This document shows, in pieces, positions 51,377 through 61,100 of a stretch of DNA of 64,000 nucleotides (the stretch's first letter is position 1; the number at the start of each line of letters is the position of its first letter). The DNA is from Pusillimonas sp044464525. Lineage in GTDB: Bacteria > Pseudomonadota > Gammaproteobacteria > Burkholderiales > Burkholderiaceae_B. The notes beneath the pieces are model-generated. The model was not told where the DNA came from. It did not search any database and was given only the letters and a program-made list of their open reading frames with translations. The stretch covers positions 112,840 to 176,839 of the forward strand of contig NZ_JBIQLE010000005.1 of assembly GCF_044464525.1 (NCBI RefSeq). The letters are read 5' to 3'. Position numbers and translations under genes: made by a program.

Positions 51377-52933
51377 TCATTGGGCTGCAAGTGCCCAAAT
51401 TGCAACACCGATTGCCACCGCCACCGTTGCAGCGAACACGATCAGCAGGCGGTTTGTGTGTTCTTGCGCCTTGCGCAAGCGCTGCAGCTCGGCGTGCAAT
51501 CGGGGCTGTACATCGGGCCGGGCAAGCGCTGCGTACGTAAGGCGCGGCAGTTGAGGCAACATTTGCCCCCATTGCACGGCCTCTTGTTCCAAGCGCTGGC
51601 GCAGGCCCGCAAAACCCACCCGCTCTCGCATCCAGCGCTCAAGATAGGGTTTGGCAGTTTTCCAGAGGTCGAGATTGGGGTCTAGTTCGCGCCCCATTCC
51701 CTCAACGTTGAGCAGGGTTTTCTGCAGCAGTACCAGTTGAGGCTGAATCTCGACGTTGAAGCGCCGCGAGGTCTGGAACAGGCGCATCAGCACCTGGCCC
51801 AGGGATATTTCCGCAAGCGGGCGGTCGAAATAAGGCTCGCACACCGCACGCACCGCGCCTTCAAGCTCTTCTTCGCGCGTTTCGGGCGGCACCCAACCCG
51901 ACTCGATGTGCAACTGCGCCACTCGCCGGTAGTCTCGCCTGAAGAACGCCAGGAAATTTTGCGCAAGATAGTTTTTGTCGTGTTCCGACAAAGAACCCAC
52001 AATGCCGAAATCAAGCGCGATGTAGCGTCCGAGCGTATCGGGAGCGTCTGACACATAGATATTACCGGGATGCATGTCGGCATGAAAAAATCCGTCGGTA
52101 AATACCTGCATGAAGAAAATCTCGACGCCGGTGCGCGCCAGCAGCTCGATGTCTACTCCGGCATCACGCAACTTGTCGAGCTGGCTGACGGGAATGCCCC
52201 GCATCCGCTCCATTGTAAAGACTGTGTTGGAAGTAAGCTCCCAAACCACCTCGGGGACCATCAGCAAATGGTGGCGCCCGGTATCGGGGCCGAAATTGCG
52301 CCGCAGCTGGCTGCAATTGGCGGCCTCGCGCATCAGGTCAAGTTCGTCGTGCAGGTATTTATCAAACTCGGCGACCACTTCCCGGGGCTTGAGTCGCCTG
52401 CCGTCCGCCACCAGCCTCTGGACCATGCCCGCCAAAATACGCATCAAGGCCAGGTCTTTGTCGATGACCTTGAGCATGCCCGGGCGCAATACTTTCACCG
52501 CTACCTCGCGCCCGTCATGCATTACGGCAAAATGCACCTGGGCCACCGACGCGGATGCAACCGGGTCCTTCTCAAAATGCTGGAACAAGGTATGGGGCGA
52601 AGCCCCCAGGGCTGCCTCGATGGATGCCGCCGCCTGGTCGGAAGGGAATGGCGGAACACGGTCTTGCAACAACGCCAGCTCGATGGCGACGTCCAGGGGG
52701 ATAAGGTCGCGACGAGTGGAAAGCACCTGCCCAAACTTGACAAATATAGGCCCCAGGGCTTCGAGCGCCAAGCGCAAGCGTACGCCGCGCGCCATGCGGG
52801 GCGGCCGGCCAAACCGCACGATTTTCAGCAGGCTGTAGGCCAGGGGGTGCTTGATGCTGGAAAGCACCAGTTCATCAAGGCGATAGCGCAGACAAACTAA
52901 GACAATACGTACAAGGCGGCACAGCGTAAGCAT
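51377..52933 (-). CDS. ubiB: Ubiquinone biosynthesis ATPase/kinase UbiB
   Basis: UbiB is an atypical ABC1/ADCK kinase-like ATPase needed for coenzyme Q synthesis. The ATG at 52933, two bases after ubiJ, gives 518 residues. The KxGQ motif (FVKFGQVLSTRRDLIP), the Ala-rich loop (VASASVAQVHFA) and the DFG-like ALDFGIVGSL are intact, and the C-terminus has two membrane helices ending VAIGVAIWALAAQ. It forms one unit with ubiJ; ubiE lies upstream on the same strand beyond a Tim44-like gene. Confidence 0.96.
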   Translation of the reverse strand: MLTLCRLVRIVLVCLRYRLDELVLSSIKHPLAYSLLKIVRFGRPPRMARGVRLRLALEALGPIFVKFGQVLSTRRDLIPLDVAIELALLQDRVPPFPSDQAAASIEAALGASPHTLFQHFEKDPVASASVAQVHFAVMHDGREVAVKVLRPGMLKVIDKDLALMRILAGMVQRLVADGRRLKPREVVAEFDKYLHDELDLMREAANCSQLRRNFGPDTGRHHLLMVPEVVWELTSNTVFTMERMRGIPVSQLDKLRDAGVDIELLARTGVEIFFMQVFTDGFFHADMHPGNIYVSDAPDTLGRYIALDFGIVGSLSEHDKNYLAQNFLAFFRRDYRRVAQLHIESGWVPPETREEELEGAVRAVCEPYFDRPLAEISLGQVLMRLFQTSRRFNVEIQPQLVLLQKTLLNVEGMGRELDPNLDLWKTAKPYLERWMRERVGFAGLRQRLEQEAVQWGQMLPQLPRLTYAALARPDVQPRLHAELQRLRKAQEHTNRLLIVFAATVAVAIGVAIWALAAQ

Positions 52934-52935
52934 GG

Positions 52936-53568
52936 TTATGCCCGCCCCGCGCGGACGCCGTACTGCTCTAAACGCTCGACCCGGCGCTCGAGCTGGAGCA
53001 GGCGCTGGCCCATGGCATCCAGGCGGCCCCGCCAATCTTCAAAGGCGTACCGCCCCAATACTTGCGGGTTTTCCTCGGCAAGATATTCGCCGACGTTTTC
53101 GGCCATTCGTGTTACCGAACGCTCGGCCCCCTTGGCCAGCCCGCGGGCGACGCCCATCAGGCGCACCGCCGCCACATCGCCCACCACCCGCGCAAGATCG
53201 TCTTCTGCATCCCAGCGCAAGCCGCGCGCCAGCTCGGATACCACTTGGGCCAAGCCGGCATCGCCCTGGATATGCAGCAGCGCGGTTATCTCATCTGTAT
53301 CGCCGCGTCGCAATATGGCAGGCACCTGGGCAAGTTTGTCGCCGGGCAGGGTAAGGGTTACGTCGGGAACAATGGCCTGATCAGAGGCTTCGACCAAGCC
53401 GTCGGCCCGGATAGACAAGCTGATCTGCCATGGAGCGGCCACAAAACGCACCGACTTGCCCGCGTGACGCTCAAGACGCTCTTTGGCCCAGTCTTCGCGG
53501 CGCAACAAGCTGTTGAGCAAACGGGCGCATACCGAAGCTGGGGCGGGTAAAGGCGGAAAAGCGAGCAT
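52936..53568 (-). CDS. ubiJ: Ubiquinone biosynthesis accessory protein UbiJ
   Basis: UbiJ carries an SCP2 lipid-binding domain and with UbiK scaffolds the hydroxylase complex of ubiquinone synthesis. The 210-residue protein fits: an N-terminal SCP2-like part (LLNSLLRREDWAKERLERHAG, then FVAAPWQISLSI) and a C-terminal helical region ending in a heptad-like LLQLERRVERLEQYG. Its stop is two bases before the ubiB ATG. A Rho-independent terminator lies upstream, so it starts its own transcript. Confidence 0.9.
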   Translation of the reverse strand: MLAFPPLPAPASVCARLLNSLLRREDWAKERLERHAGKSVRFVAAPWQISLSIRADGLVEASDQAIVPDVTLTLPGDKLAQVPAILRRGDTDEITALLHIQGDAGLAQVVSELARGLRWDAEDDLARVVGDVAAVRLMGVARGLAKGAERSVTRMAENVGEYLAEENPQVLGRYAFEDWRGRLDAMGQRLLQLERRVERLEQYGVRAGRA

Positions 53569-53666
53569 GAGGAACGGAGACCGCAGTGCTGCGGCAGCCC
53601 TTATTAAAGGTATCAGGCCCTAAGTTTAACGGTTTTGGCGATTTGAAGCCGACAGCTCCACTCAGG

Positions 53667-53706
53667 AAAAAACACTCCAAATAACGCGATGTGCGTATTT
53701 GGAGTG
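53667..53706 (-). terminator. Rho-independent terminator of the Tim44-like gene
   Basis: On the minus strand a stem of about 14 pairs (CACTCCAAATA region, 53673-53687 with 53693-53706, one bulged base) with loop GATGT is followed by six T residues (A-run at 53667-53672 on the plus strand). It ends the ubiE/Tim44-side transcription before ubiJ. Confidence 0.9.
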
Positions 53707-53761
53707 CCAGGATGGAAACAGCGCGCGGACACCGCCGCCAAAACGGCCCGCGAAAAGACGA

Positions 53762-54721
53762 TCAGTTTGCCTGCTGACCCGGAATCTGCTGGATGCCGGC
53801 CAACAGCCAGCCCGCATTGTCGGCCTTGTAGAGGTTCCAGACCTCTTCGAAGCGGAACGCCTCGGCGCCGGGCGCTTCACGCAGCATGCCCGAGTAGCGC
53901 ACGCTGGCAAGGTGGCCGCCCGCAACCGGCTCGATGCCCAGGAGTTCCGCATTGAGCAGCACGACCTCGGTATGCTCGGGCCGGCCTTCACGCGCCTGGA
54001 CCTGGGGACGGAACTCGGCGATCAGGTCGTCGGTAAGGTATTCGCCCAATTGGTCGACGTCGCCGCTGTCCCAGATGCCTTGGATGGCGATGAACTGCTG
54101 CTTGGCATTGGCCAGGAACGCAGCGGTGTCGAAGCCCTGCGGGATGAACCAGCCCTCTTGGGGCTGCTGCGCCACCGGGGCCGGCTCTGCGGCCGGCATC
54201 GGAGCGGGAGCCGCTGCCGGCGCCGAAGCGGGACGGGACCACTCGGATGCGCCCATGCCTTCGCGCCGCATGCCGCCCGCCGACTGATGTGCGGCGCGGG
54301 GGCCGCGCAGACGACGCACGATGAACATGATGGCGAAAATGACCAGGCCGATGAGGATTAGGCTGGACATCATTTCGAGAAAGGCGCCGCCCAGCCCAAG
54401 ATGGGAAAGCAACGCGGCGATGCCCAAGCCGGCGGCGATGCCGGCCAAAGGCCCGAGAAAACGCGACATGCCGCTTCTGGCGGCCGTACCCGCGGCTGCT
54501 GCGCCCGGAGCGGCGGCCGACGAAGCGCTGCGTTGCGTCGTGGTGGCTGCAGGCGGCGCCGCAGCCGCAGGCTGATTCTGGGTTACGCGGGACGACTGCT
54601 TGCCGAAGCTTTTGCCGCCTCCGAAACGACGGGCCTCGGCGTCGAAGGAAACAGCCACCATGCCCACAGCGCTGATCGCTATTAGGGCCATGGCCATAAA
54701 ACGGGAAAACCGTTTATTCAT
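53762..54721 (-). CDS. Tim44-like domain membrane protein
   Basis: The ATG at 54721 follows AGGAG and gives 319 residues. An N-terminal helix (FSRFMAMALIAISAVGMVAV) may be a signal or anchor; then comes an RRFGGGKSFGKQ basic-Gly patch, an Ala-rich linker, a second membrane helix (about 130-180), a Pro/Ala linker and a Tim44 fold from about 205 to the end (FLANAKQQFIAIQGIWDSGD, FEEVWNLYKADN). The family is widespread in Betaproteobacteria; the function is not known. It lies between ubiE and ubiJB in a conserved order, but has its own terminator. Confidence 0.88.
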   Translation of the reverse strand: MNKRFSRFMAMALIAISAVGMVAVSFDAEARRFGGGKSFGKQSSRVTQNQPAAAAPPAATTTQRSASSAAAPGAAAAGTAARSGMSRFLGPLAGIAAGLGIAALLSHLGLGGAFLEMMSSLILIGLVIFAIMFIVRRLRGPRAAHQSAGGMRREGMGASEWSRPASAPAAAPAPMPAAEPAPVAQQPQEGWFIPQGFDTAAFLANAKQQFIAIQGIWDSGDVDQLGEYLTDDLIAEFRPQVQAREGRPEHTEVVLLNAELLGIEPVAGGHLASVRYSGMLREAPGAEAFRFEEVWNLYKADNAGWLLAGIQQIPGQQAN

Positions 54722-54971
54722 TGAATGCTCCTGTGTGGTCCGCCCGACCTGAAGAACAAGCCGGCAAGGAAGTAAAACGGGTTCGGGTGGGAAAGCAGCC
54801 CGCCGGGCCGCACAACTTACGATAACCTGAATATTAACGTAGTTATGATCGTTCGCCCAACAGAAAGTTCCTTTACCCTCTTTGCCGCCGCCCAAGAAGA
54901 AAATACGGCGTCCACCCTCGTGGCGAAAGCGGGGTCCACTTATGCAAGAGGCGAATACACTACTGCCGCAG

Positions 54972-55739
54972 TCAGCCCAGGTTGACGCCTTCGTGCAAGG
55001 CCACCAGGCCGGCAGTCAGGTTGAAATAACGTACCCGCGACAGCCCGGCATGGCGCATCATGTCGACAAGCGTCTCTTGATCGGGATGCATGCGGATGGA
55101 CTCGGCCAGATAACGATAGCTTTCTTCGTCGCCGGCCACCTTCTTGCCCAGCCAAGGCAACACATTGAACGAATACCAGTCGTAGGCGGGAGCCAATGGT
55201 TTGGCAACACGAGAGAACTCAAGCACAAGCAATTTGCCGCCCGGCTTGAGCACGCGGCGCATCTCGGCCAGGGCGCGGTCTTTGTGCGTCATGTTGCGCA
55301 AACCGAAGGCTACGCTGACGCGATCGAAATAGCCGTCTTGAAACGGCAGCTTCTCGGCATCGCACACGGCGGTGGGCAGAAGCAAGCCCGCATCGACCAT
55401 GCGGTCGCGCCCCACTCGCAGCATGGAATCGTTGATATCCGTCAACCACACCTGACCGCTGGGGCCCACCCGCTTGGCAAACGCCTTGGACAAATCACCT
55501 GTACCGCCGGCGATGTCGAGCACCTTCATGCCGGTGCGAACGTCGGCACGGGCGATGGTAAATGCCTTCCACGCCCGATGCAGGCCGGCCGACATCAGAT
55601 CATTCATGACGTCGTACTTGGCCGCTACTGAATGAAAGACCTCTGCCACCTTACGCGCCTTTTCAACCTCTTCGACGGTTTGAAAGCCGAAATGGGTGGT
55701 GGATTTACCGGAATCGCCGGAGGAGCTTGAATCTTGCAT
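54972..55739 (-). CDS. ubiE: Ubiquinone/menaquinone methyltransferase UbiE
   Basis: UbiE C-methylates the ubiquinone (and demethylmenaquinone) ring using AdoMet. The ATG at 55739 gives 255 residues, the standard length, beginning MQDSSSSGDSGKSTTHFGF; a start farther left would extend into an unlikely hydrophobic tail. HFGFQTV, VFHSVAAKYDVMNDLMS and the AdoMet motif VLDIAGGTGDLS are hallmark sequences, and FGLRNMTHKD and MMRHAGLSRVRYFN mark the C-terminal half. It diverges from phoB. Confidence 0.97.
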   Translation of the reverse strand: MQDSSSSGDSGKSTTHFGFQTVEEVEKARKVAEVFHSVAAKYDVMNDLMSAGLHRAWKAFTIARADVRTGMKVLDIAGGTGDLSKAFAKRVGPSGQVWLTDINDSMLRVGRDRMVDAGLLLPTAVCDAEKLPFQDGYFDRVSVAFGLRNMTHKDRALAEMRRVLKPGGKLLVLEFSRVAKPLAPAYDWYSFNVLPWLGKKVAGDEESYRYLAESIRMHPDQETLVDMMRHAGLSRVRYFNLTAGLVALHEGVNLG

Positions 55740-55957
55740 GGCATGGGTGCTTTGGGGTGCTTGGATCAACCATTTTAGATGAAACCCGCACCAGAGGCAC
55801 AAGAGAGCCGGGTGGACAAATAGCCGCAATCACCGCAAACGCCCACACGCCGCCCCGGAGATTCAGTCAAGCATTCACAAACCTGTAATATTCAAGCCAT
55901 AAGATGGCATGCAATCCCTCATCCGATCCAGATATTTACCGAGAAGATCCAGAAGCC

Positions 55958-56662
55958 ATGAGCACGACCATCCTAGTCATCGAAGACGAACCGGCCATTC
56001 AGGAACTGATTTCCGTCAATCTGAGCTACGCCGGCCATAAGGTATTGCGTGCGTACGACGCCGAACAAGCCCAGATTCTGATCCGCGCAGAGCTGCCTGA
56101 TCTCATCTTGCTGGACTGGATGCTGCCGGGCGCGTCGGGCATCACCTTGGCCAAGAAGTTGCGCAGCGATGAACGTACCTGCCAGGTTCCGGTCATCATG
56201 CTTACCGCCAAGGGAGCCGAACATGACAAGATCGAAGGTCTCGAGGCAGGCGCAGACGACTACATCACCAAGCCGTTCTCGCCCAGGGAACTCATGGCCC
56301 GCATCAAGGCTGTTCTGCGAAGACGCGCCCCCCAGCTTACCGACGACATCATAAAAATAGGTACACTGACGCTGGATCCGGCAACCCACCGCGTTAATGG
56401 TAATGACCAAAGCCTCTCGTTGGGCCCAACTGAGTTCCGCCTCCTGCACTTTTTCATGACCCACACCGAGCGGGTATTTTCACGCGCCCAACTGCTCGAT
56501 CAAGTGTGGGGAGACCACGTCTTCGTCGAAGAGCGCACGGTTGACGTACATATCAGGCGGCTGCGCAAAGCGCTGGAGCCCACCGGCCACGACAGCCACG
56601 TCGAAACCGTGCGTGGAGCCGGCTACCGGTTTGCCGTGCAACGGCCGGCATACGAAAACTGA
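55958..56662 (+). CDS. phoB: Phosphate regulon response regulator PhoB
   Basis: The 234-residue protein has a receiver domain (acidic pocket EDE near 10, phospho-acceptor Asp in LILLDWMLPGASG, Lys in YITKPFSPREL) and an OmpR/PhoB winged helix (about 130-230, ending VRGAGYRF). This is the PhoB length and order. The ATG at 55958 is preferred over an ATG at 55904. PhoR follows after 42 bases. I see no sound Pho box upstream, though one would be expected for autoregulation. Confidence 0.95.
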   Translation: MSTTILVIEDEPAIQELISVNLSYAGHKVLRAYDAEQAQILIRAELPDLILLDWMLPGASGITLAKKLRSDERTCQVPVIMLTAKGAEHDKIEGLEAGADDYITKPFSPRELMARIKAVLRRRAPQLTDDIIKIGTLTLDPATHRVNGNDQSLSLGPTEFRLLHFFMTHTERVFSRAQLLDQVWGDHVFVEERTVDVHIRRLRKALEPTGHDSHVETVRGAGYRFAVQRPAYEN

Positions 56663-56704
56663 TCAACACCCAACTGTTACGACCTCAGCTACAACGACCC
56701 AAGC

Positions 56705-58012
56705 ATGACAAAAACCCTTATCACGATCTGTCTTTGGGCGTTTGTGGCCTGGATATGCGGCTTATGGGTAAGCCCGGTTGTCGGGTGGTCTATTCTGACA
56801 TTCGGCCTGGTGAGCATGATTCTGATCAGCGGCATTCAGTTGTCCCAGATATCAAGATGGGTCAAGAACGTCGAAGACCCGCCCCCGCCCTCGATAGGGC
56901 CCTGGGACGAAATCCTGGCGCCCATCTACCGCAAGCTGCGCGCCAACCGCCGCGAAATTGATGAGCTGAACCGGCACGTCGACAGCATTATGCTTGCCGC
57001 CGGCGCCCTGCCCGACGGAGCAATAACGCTCGACGAAGAAATGGCCGTCACCTGGTGCAATCCGATGGCCTCCGAACATACCGGGCTGAACATGGAGATC
57101 GACCGGGGTTTCAGCATCTTCAACATCCTGCGAAGCCCCGAGTTTGCCGACTACGCCCGCAAGGAAGACTGGTCCGAGCCCTTGCTGCTGCATGTCACCC
57201 GCGAGGGCCGGGACCGCTCGCTGCTGGTTCAACTTACCCAGTACGGCGTCAACCAGTTCCTTGTCGTTACCCGCGACGTGACGCAGCTGGAAAAACTGGA
57301 AACCACACGCCAGGATTTCGTGGCCAACGTATCGCACGAACTGCGCACTCCACTGACCGTGCTTGCAGGCTTTCTGGAGACCCTGCACGATATACCCGCA
57401 CAATCGATCACCGACGAGCAACGTGAGCAATACCACACCCTCATGACAGACCAGGCCAGGCGCATGCAAGCCATCGTCGACGATTTGCTCACGCTCTCCA
57501 CGCTCGAGTCGTCGCCATCAAGCCAAGGCGTGCCCGTAAAAGTCAGCAACCTGATCGACATTGCCTTGCAACGCGCGCACAGCTTGTCCAAGGACCAGCA
57601 TGTGTTTGTGGAAAACGTGAACACCGAGCTGTACGTAACCGGCATTGAATCAGAGCTTGCTTCCGGTATCGAAAACCTGCTTACCAATGCCGTGCGCTAC
57701 ACGCCCAAGGACGGCACCATCACCGTAAGCTGGTACCTGACTGAATCCGGCACTGCTTGCTATTCGGTTCAGGACACCGGCATCGGCATCGCCGCCCATG
57801 ACCTGTCTCGACTGACCGAACGCTTTTATCGCGTCGACCGTGGCCGCTCGCGCGCCACTGGCGGCACCGGCCTGGGCCTGGCCATCACCAAGCACGTCGC
57901 CATGCGCCACGACGCCGAACTGAATATCCGCAGCCGCCTGGGCGCCGGCAGCTTGTTCTCGTTAGAGTTTCCCGCATCGCGGGTGGCCGCCCCAGACGAA
58001 TCAATGGCCTGA
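56705..58012 (+). CDS. phoR: Phosphate regulon sensor histidine kinase PhoR
   Basis: The 435-residue kinase has two N-terminal membrane helices, a short linker, a PAS domain (about 95-200), HisKA with VSHELRTPLTVLAGF (phospho-His) and HATPase motifs NLLTNAVRYTP, DTGIGI and GGTGLGLAITKHV. As in PhoR there is no large periplasmic domain. It pairs with phoB just upstream. phoU and pst genes are not in the window. Confidence 0.95.
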   Translation: MTKTLITICLWAFVAWICGLWVSPVVGWSILTFGLVSMILISGIQLSQISRWVKNVEDPPPPSIGPWDEILAPIYRKLRANRREIDELNRHVDSIMLAAGALPDGAITLDEEMAVTWCNPMASEHTGLNMEIDRGFSIFNILRSPEFADYARKEDWSEPLLLHVTREGRDRSLLVQLTQYGVNQFLVVTRDVTQLEKLETTRQDFVANVSHELRTPLTVLAGFLETLHDIPAQSITDEQREQYHTLMTDQARRMQAIVDDLLTLSTLESSPSSQGVPVKVSNLIDIALQRAHSLSKDQHVFVENVNTELYVTGIESELASGIENLLTNAVRYTPKDGTITVSWYLTESGTACYSVQDTGIGIAAHDLSRLTERFYRVDRGRSRATGGTGLGLAITKHVAMRHDAELNIRSRLGAGSLFSLEFPASRVAAPDESMA

Positions 58013-58016
58013 GCCA

Positions 58017-58065
58017 GGCAGCCGGCCACGCCGCGTGCCGACAATCGCCCAAGGGCCGGCCTGCC
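58017..58065. terminator. Candidate bidirectional terminator, phoR / DUF3683 oxidoreductase
   Basis: GGCAGCCGGCC at 58017-58027 pairs with GGCCGGCCTGCC at 58054-58065 with one bulge, in the 93 bases between two converging genes. A second small stem GCCAC/GTGGC follows at 58069-58085. No T-run is present, so function is likely but not certain. Confidence 0.5.
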
Positions 58066-58105
58066 CCGGCCACCAATGATGTGGCGGCCGCAACAGCTTC
58101 TGGCT

Positions 58106-61100
58106 TTAGACTAGAACGCGCTCTATCCCGCCCCCGTTCGCCTGCTTCACGTAGTCTTCCATCCAGGTTTCGCCCAATATATGGCGAGCCATCTCGACCA
58201 CGATGTAATCGGCGTCCATGCCCGTATCGCCTTGAAAGCGCGCAAGCCCCTGCAGGCATGACGGACAGGAAGTCAGCATCTTGACCTCGCCCTGGTAGCC
58301 ATCGGTTCGCAAAGCGGATTCATTCTTGGCCAGCTCTTCGCGCTTGCGGAAACGCACCTGGGTCGAGACGTCGGGACGCGAAACGGCCAAAGTGCCCGAT
58401 TCACCGCAGCAGCGGTCGGTGCGGATGGCGCCATCGCCCACCAGGGACTTGACCGTTTTCATGGGGTCTTGCAGCTTCAGGGGCGTATGGCATGGATCGT
58501 GATACATGTAGCGAACGCCTGTGGCCCCTTCGAGCCGTATGCCTTTTTCGAGCAGGTACTCGTGGATGTCGATCAGGCGGCAGCCGGGGAAGATCTTGTC
58601 GAACTCGTACCCCGCCAACTGGTCGTAGCACGTGCCGCAGCTGACCACCACGGTCTTGATGTCCAGATAATTAAGCGTGGTGGCCATGCGATGGAACAGC
58701 ACCCGGTTATCGGTGATGATCTTCTCGGCCTTGTCATTCATGCCGTTGCCGCGCTGGGGATAGCCGCAGCACAGATAGCCCGGGGGCAGAACAGTTTGAA
58801 CGCCGGCATGCCACAGCATGGCCTGGGTAGCCAGGCCTACTTGAGAGAACAGGCGCTCGGAGCCGCAACCCGGAAAATAAAACACGGCTTCGGTATCGTG
58901 CGAGGTAGTGGCCGGATCACGGATGATCGGCACGTATTCGGGGTCTTCGATGTCAAGCAGCTTACGGGCCGTTTGCTTGGGCAGACCGCCCGGCATCTTG
59001 CGATTGACGAAATGAATGACCTGCTCGCGGATGGGCGCTTTGCCGACCGTGGCCGGAGGGTGCTCGACCTGCTTGCGCGACGGCGCAGCCAGAAGATTGT
59101 GGGCCAGGCGCTGGGCCTTGTAGCCCACATCGATCATGGCAGTGCGCGTAGCCTTGATGACACGAGGGTCTTTGGCATTAAGGAAGAACATGGCGGCGGT
59201 CGTACCGGGATTGAACGACTTCTTGCCCATGCGCCGCAGCAACGCCCGCATCTCCATGGAAACGTCGCCAAAATCGATATCCACAGGGCAAGGGTTGTAG
59301 CACTTGTGGCAGATGGTGCAGTGGTCGGCCACGTCTTCGAACTCGCCCCAATGCTTCAGGCTCACGCCGCGTCGAGTTTGCTCTTCATATAAAAAGGCCT
59401 CGATCAGCAACGAGGTGGCCAGAATCTTGTTGCGCGGTGAATAAAGCAGGTTCGCCCGTGGAACGTGGGTGGCACAGACGGGCTTGCACTTTCCACAACG
59501 CAGGCAGTCTTTGATGGCCGATGATATGGCGCCGATCTCGCTTTGCTGCATGATCAGCGATTCATGCCCGAGCAGATTGAAACTGGGGGTCCAGGCGTGG
59601 CGCAGATCAGCCCCCGGCATCAGCTTGCCGGCATTGAAGCGGCCCTGCGGGTCGATCCGCTGTTTGTAATCCTGGAAAGGCTGGAGCTCTTCTTGCGTAA
59701 GAAACTCGTACTTGGTCAGCCCGATGCCATGCTCGCCGGAAATGACGCCATCCAGGTCGCGGGCGATCTTCATGATGCGCGCCACGGTCTCGTTGGCTTC
59801 GCGCAGCATCTCGTAGTCGTCGGAGTTGACGGGAATGTTGGTGTGCACGTTGCCATCGCCGGCATGCATGTGCAAAGCGACAAACACCCGGCTGCGCAAG
59901 ACCCGGTCGTGGATGGCCTGGATTTCGGCGAGCACGGCGGCGCAATCGGCGCCGGCGAAATATCGCTCCATCAGCGCGCGCACCTCGGTCTTCCAGGAGA
60001 TGCGTATAGTGTGGTCTTGCACCACGTCGAAAACATGGGCATCGGGCTGCTTCGCCACGCGGGCCGCCAGCGTGCGATGCTCGATGTCTTCAAGGCCCAG
60101 ATCCTGCATGCGCCCAAGGCTTTCGTGCAATGGCTCGTCGAGGTTCAGCAAAAGCCAGTTCCAGCGCTCGCGCACCGCACGCAAGGTGGCGACCGCATCG
60201 CGCACGCGCTCTTGCAGAATATCTTCGCGGGTGTGTTCGGCGTCGTCGTGATCTTCGGTTTTGCCCACCGGCAGCTCACCCGAAGTAAGAAACAGCTCGA
60301 GCTGGTCCAGCAGGCGCAGCTTGTTGCGGGTGGACAGCTCGATGTTGATGCGTTCGATCGCGTCGGTATATTCACCCATGCGATCAAGCGGAATAACCAC
60401 GTCTTCGTTGATCTTGAAGGCATTGGTGTGGCGCGCGATTGCGGCGGTACGCGCCCGGTCGAGCCAAAAACGCTTGCGCGCCTCGGCACTGACTGCAACA
60501 AAACCTTCGCCATGGCGGGTATTGGCAATGCGCACCACCTCGCTGGCGGCGGCGGCCACCGCGTCGGGGTCATCTCCGACAATATCGCCGAACAAGGCCA
60601 TTTTGGGGAAACCGCCCCGCTTGCTTTTCGTTGAGTAGTCCACTGCACGCAGATAGCGCTCGTCGAGATGCTCGAGGCCGGCCAGAATCGCGCCCATGCG
60701 CCGCCCTTCAGTATCGAGATAATTCTTGACCTCGACAATGGATGGAATAGCATCGCGAGCCTGGCCGAAGAATTCGAGGCAGACGGTGCGGGTATGCACG
60801 GGCATGCGGTGCAATATCCAGCGTGCCGATGTGATGAGGCCGTCGCAGCCTTCTTTTTGGATGCCCGGCAAACCCGCGAGGAATTTGTCGGTAACGTCTT
60901 TGCCCAAGCCCGCCTTGCGGAAGCGGGCGCCCTCGATAACCAGGGTTTCGCTGCGCAAGGGCCGGGTTCCCGGAGGCTGGGCGCCGTCGAACCACTCGAG
61001 CTTGAAGGTGGCATGGGGGGCATCGTGGATCTTGCCCAGGTTGTGATCCAGGCGGCTGACCTCAAGCCAGTTCCCATCGGGATCGACCATGCGCCACCAT

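Noticed and set aside
55860..55957. Pho box upstream of phoB
   Set aside because: CTGTAATATTC and nearby CAGTCAAG were considered, but no pair of CTGTCAT-like repeats with the right 11-base phase is present.
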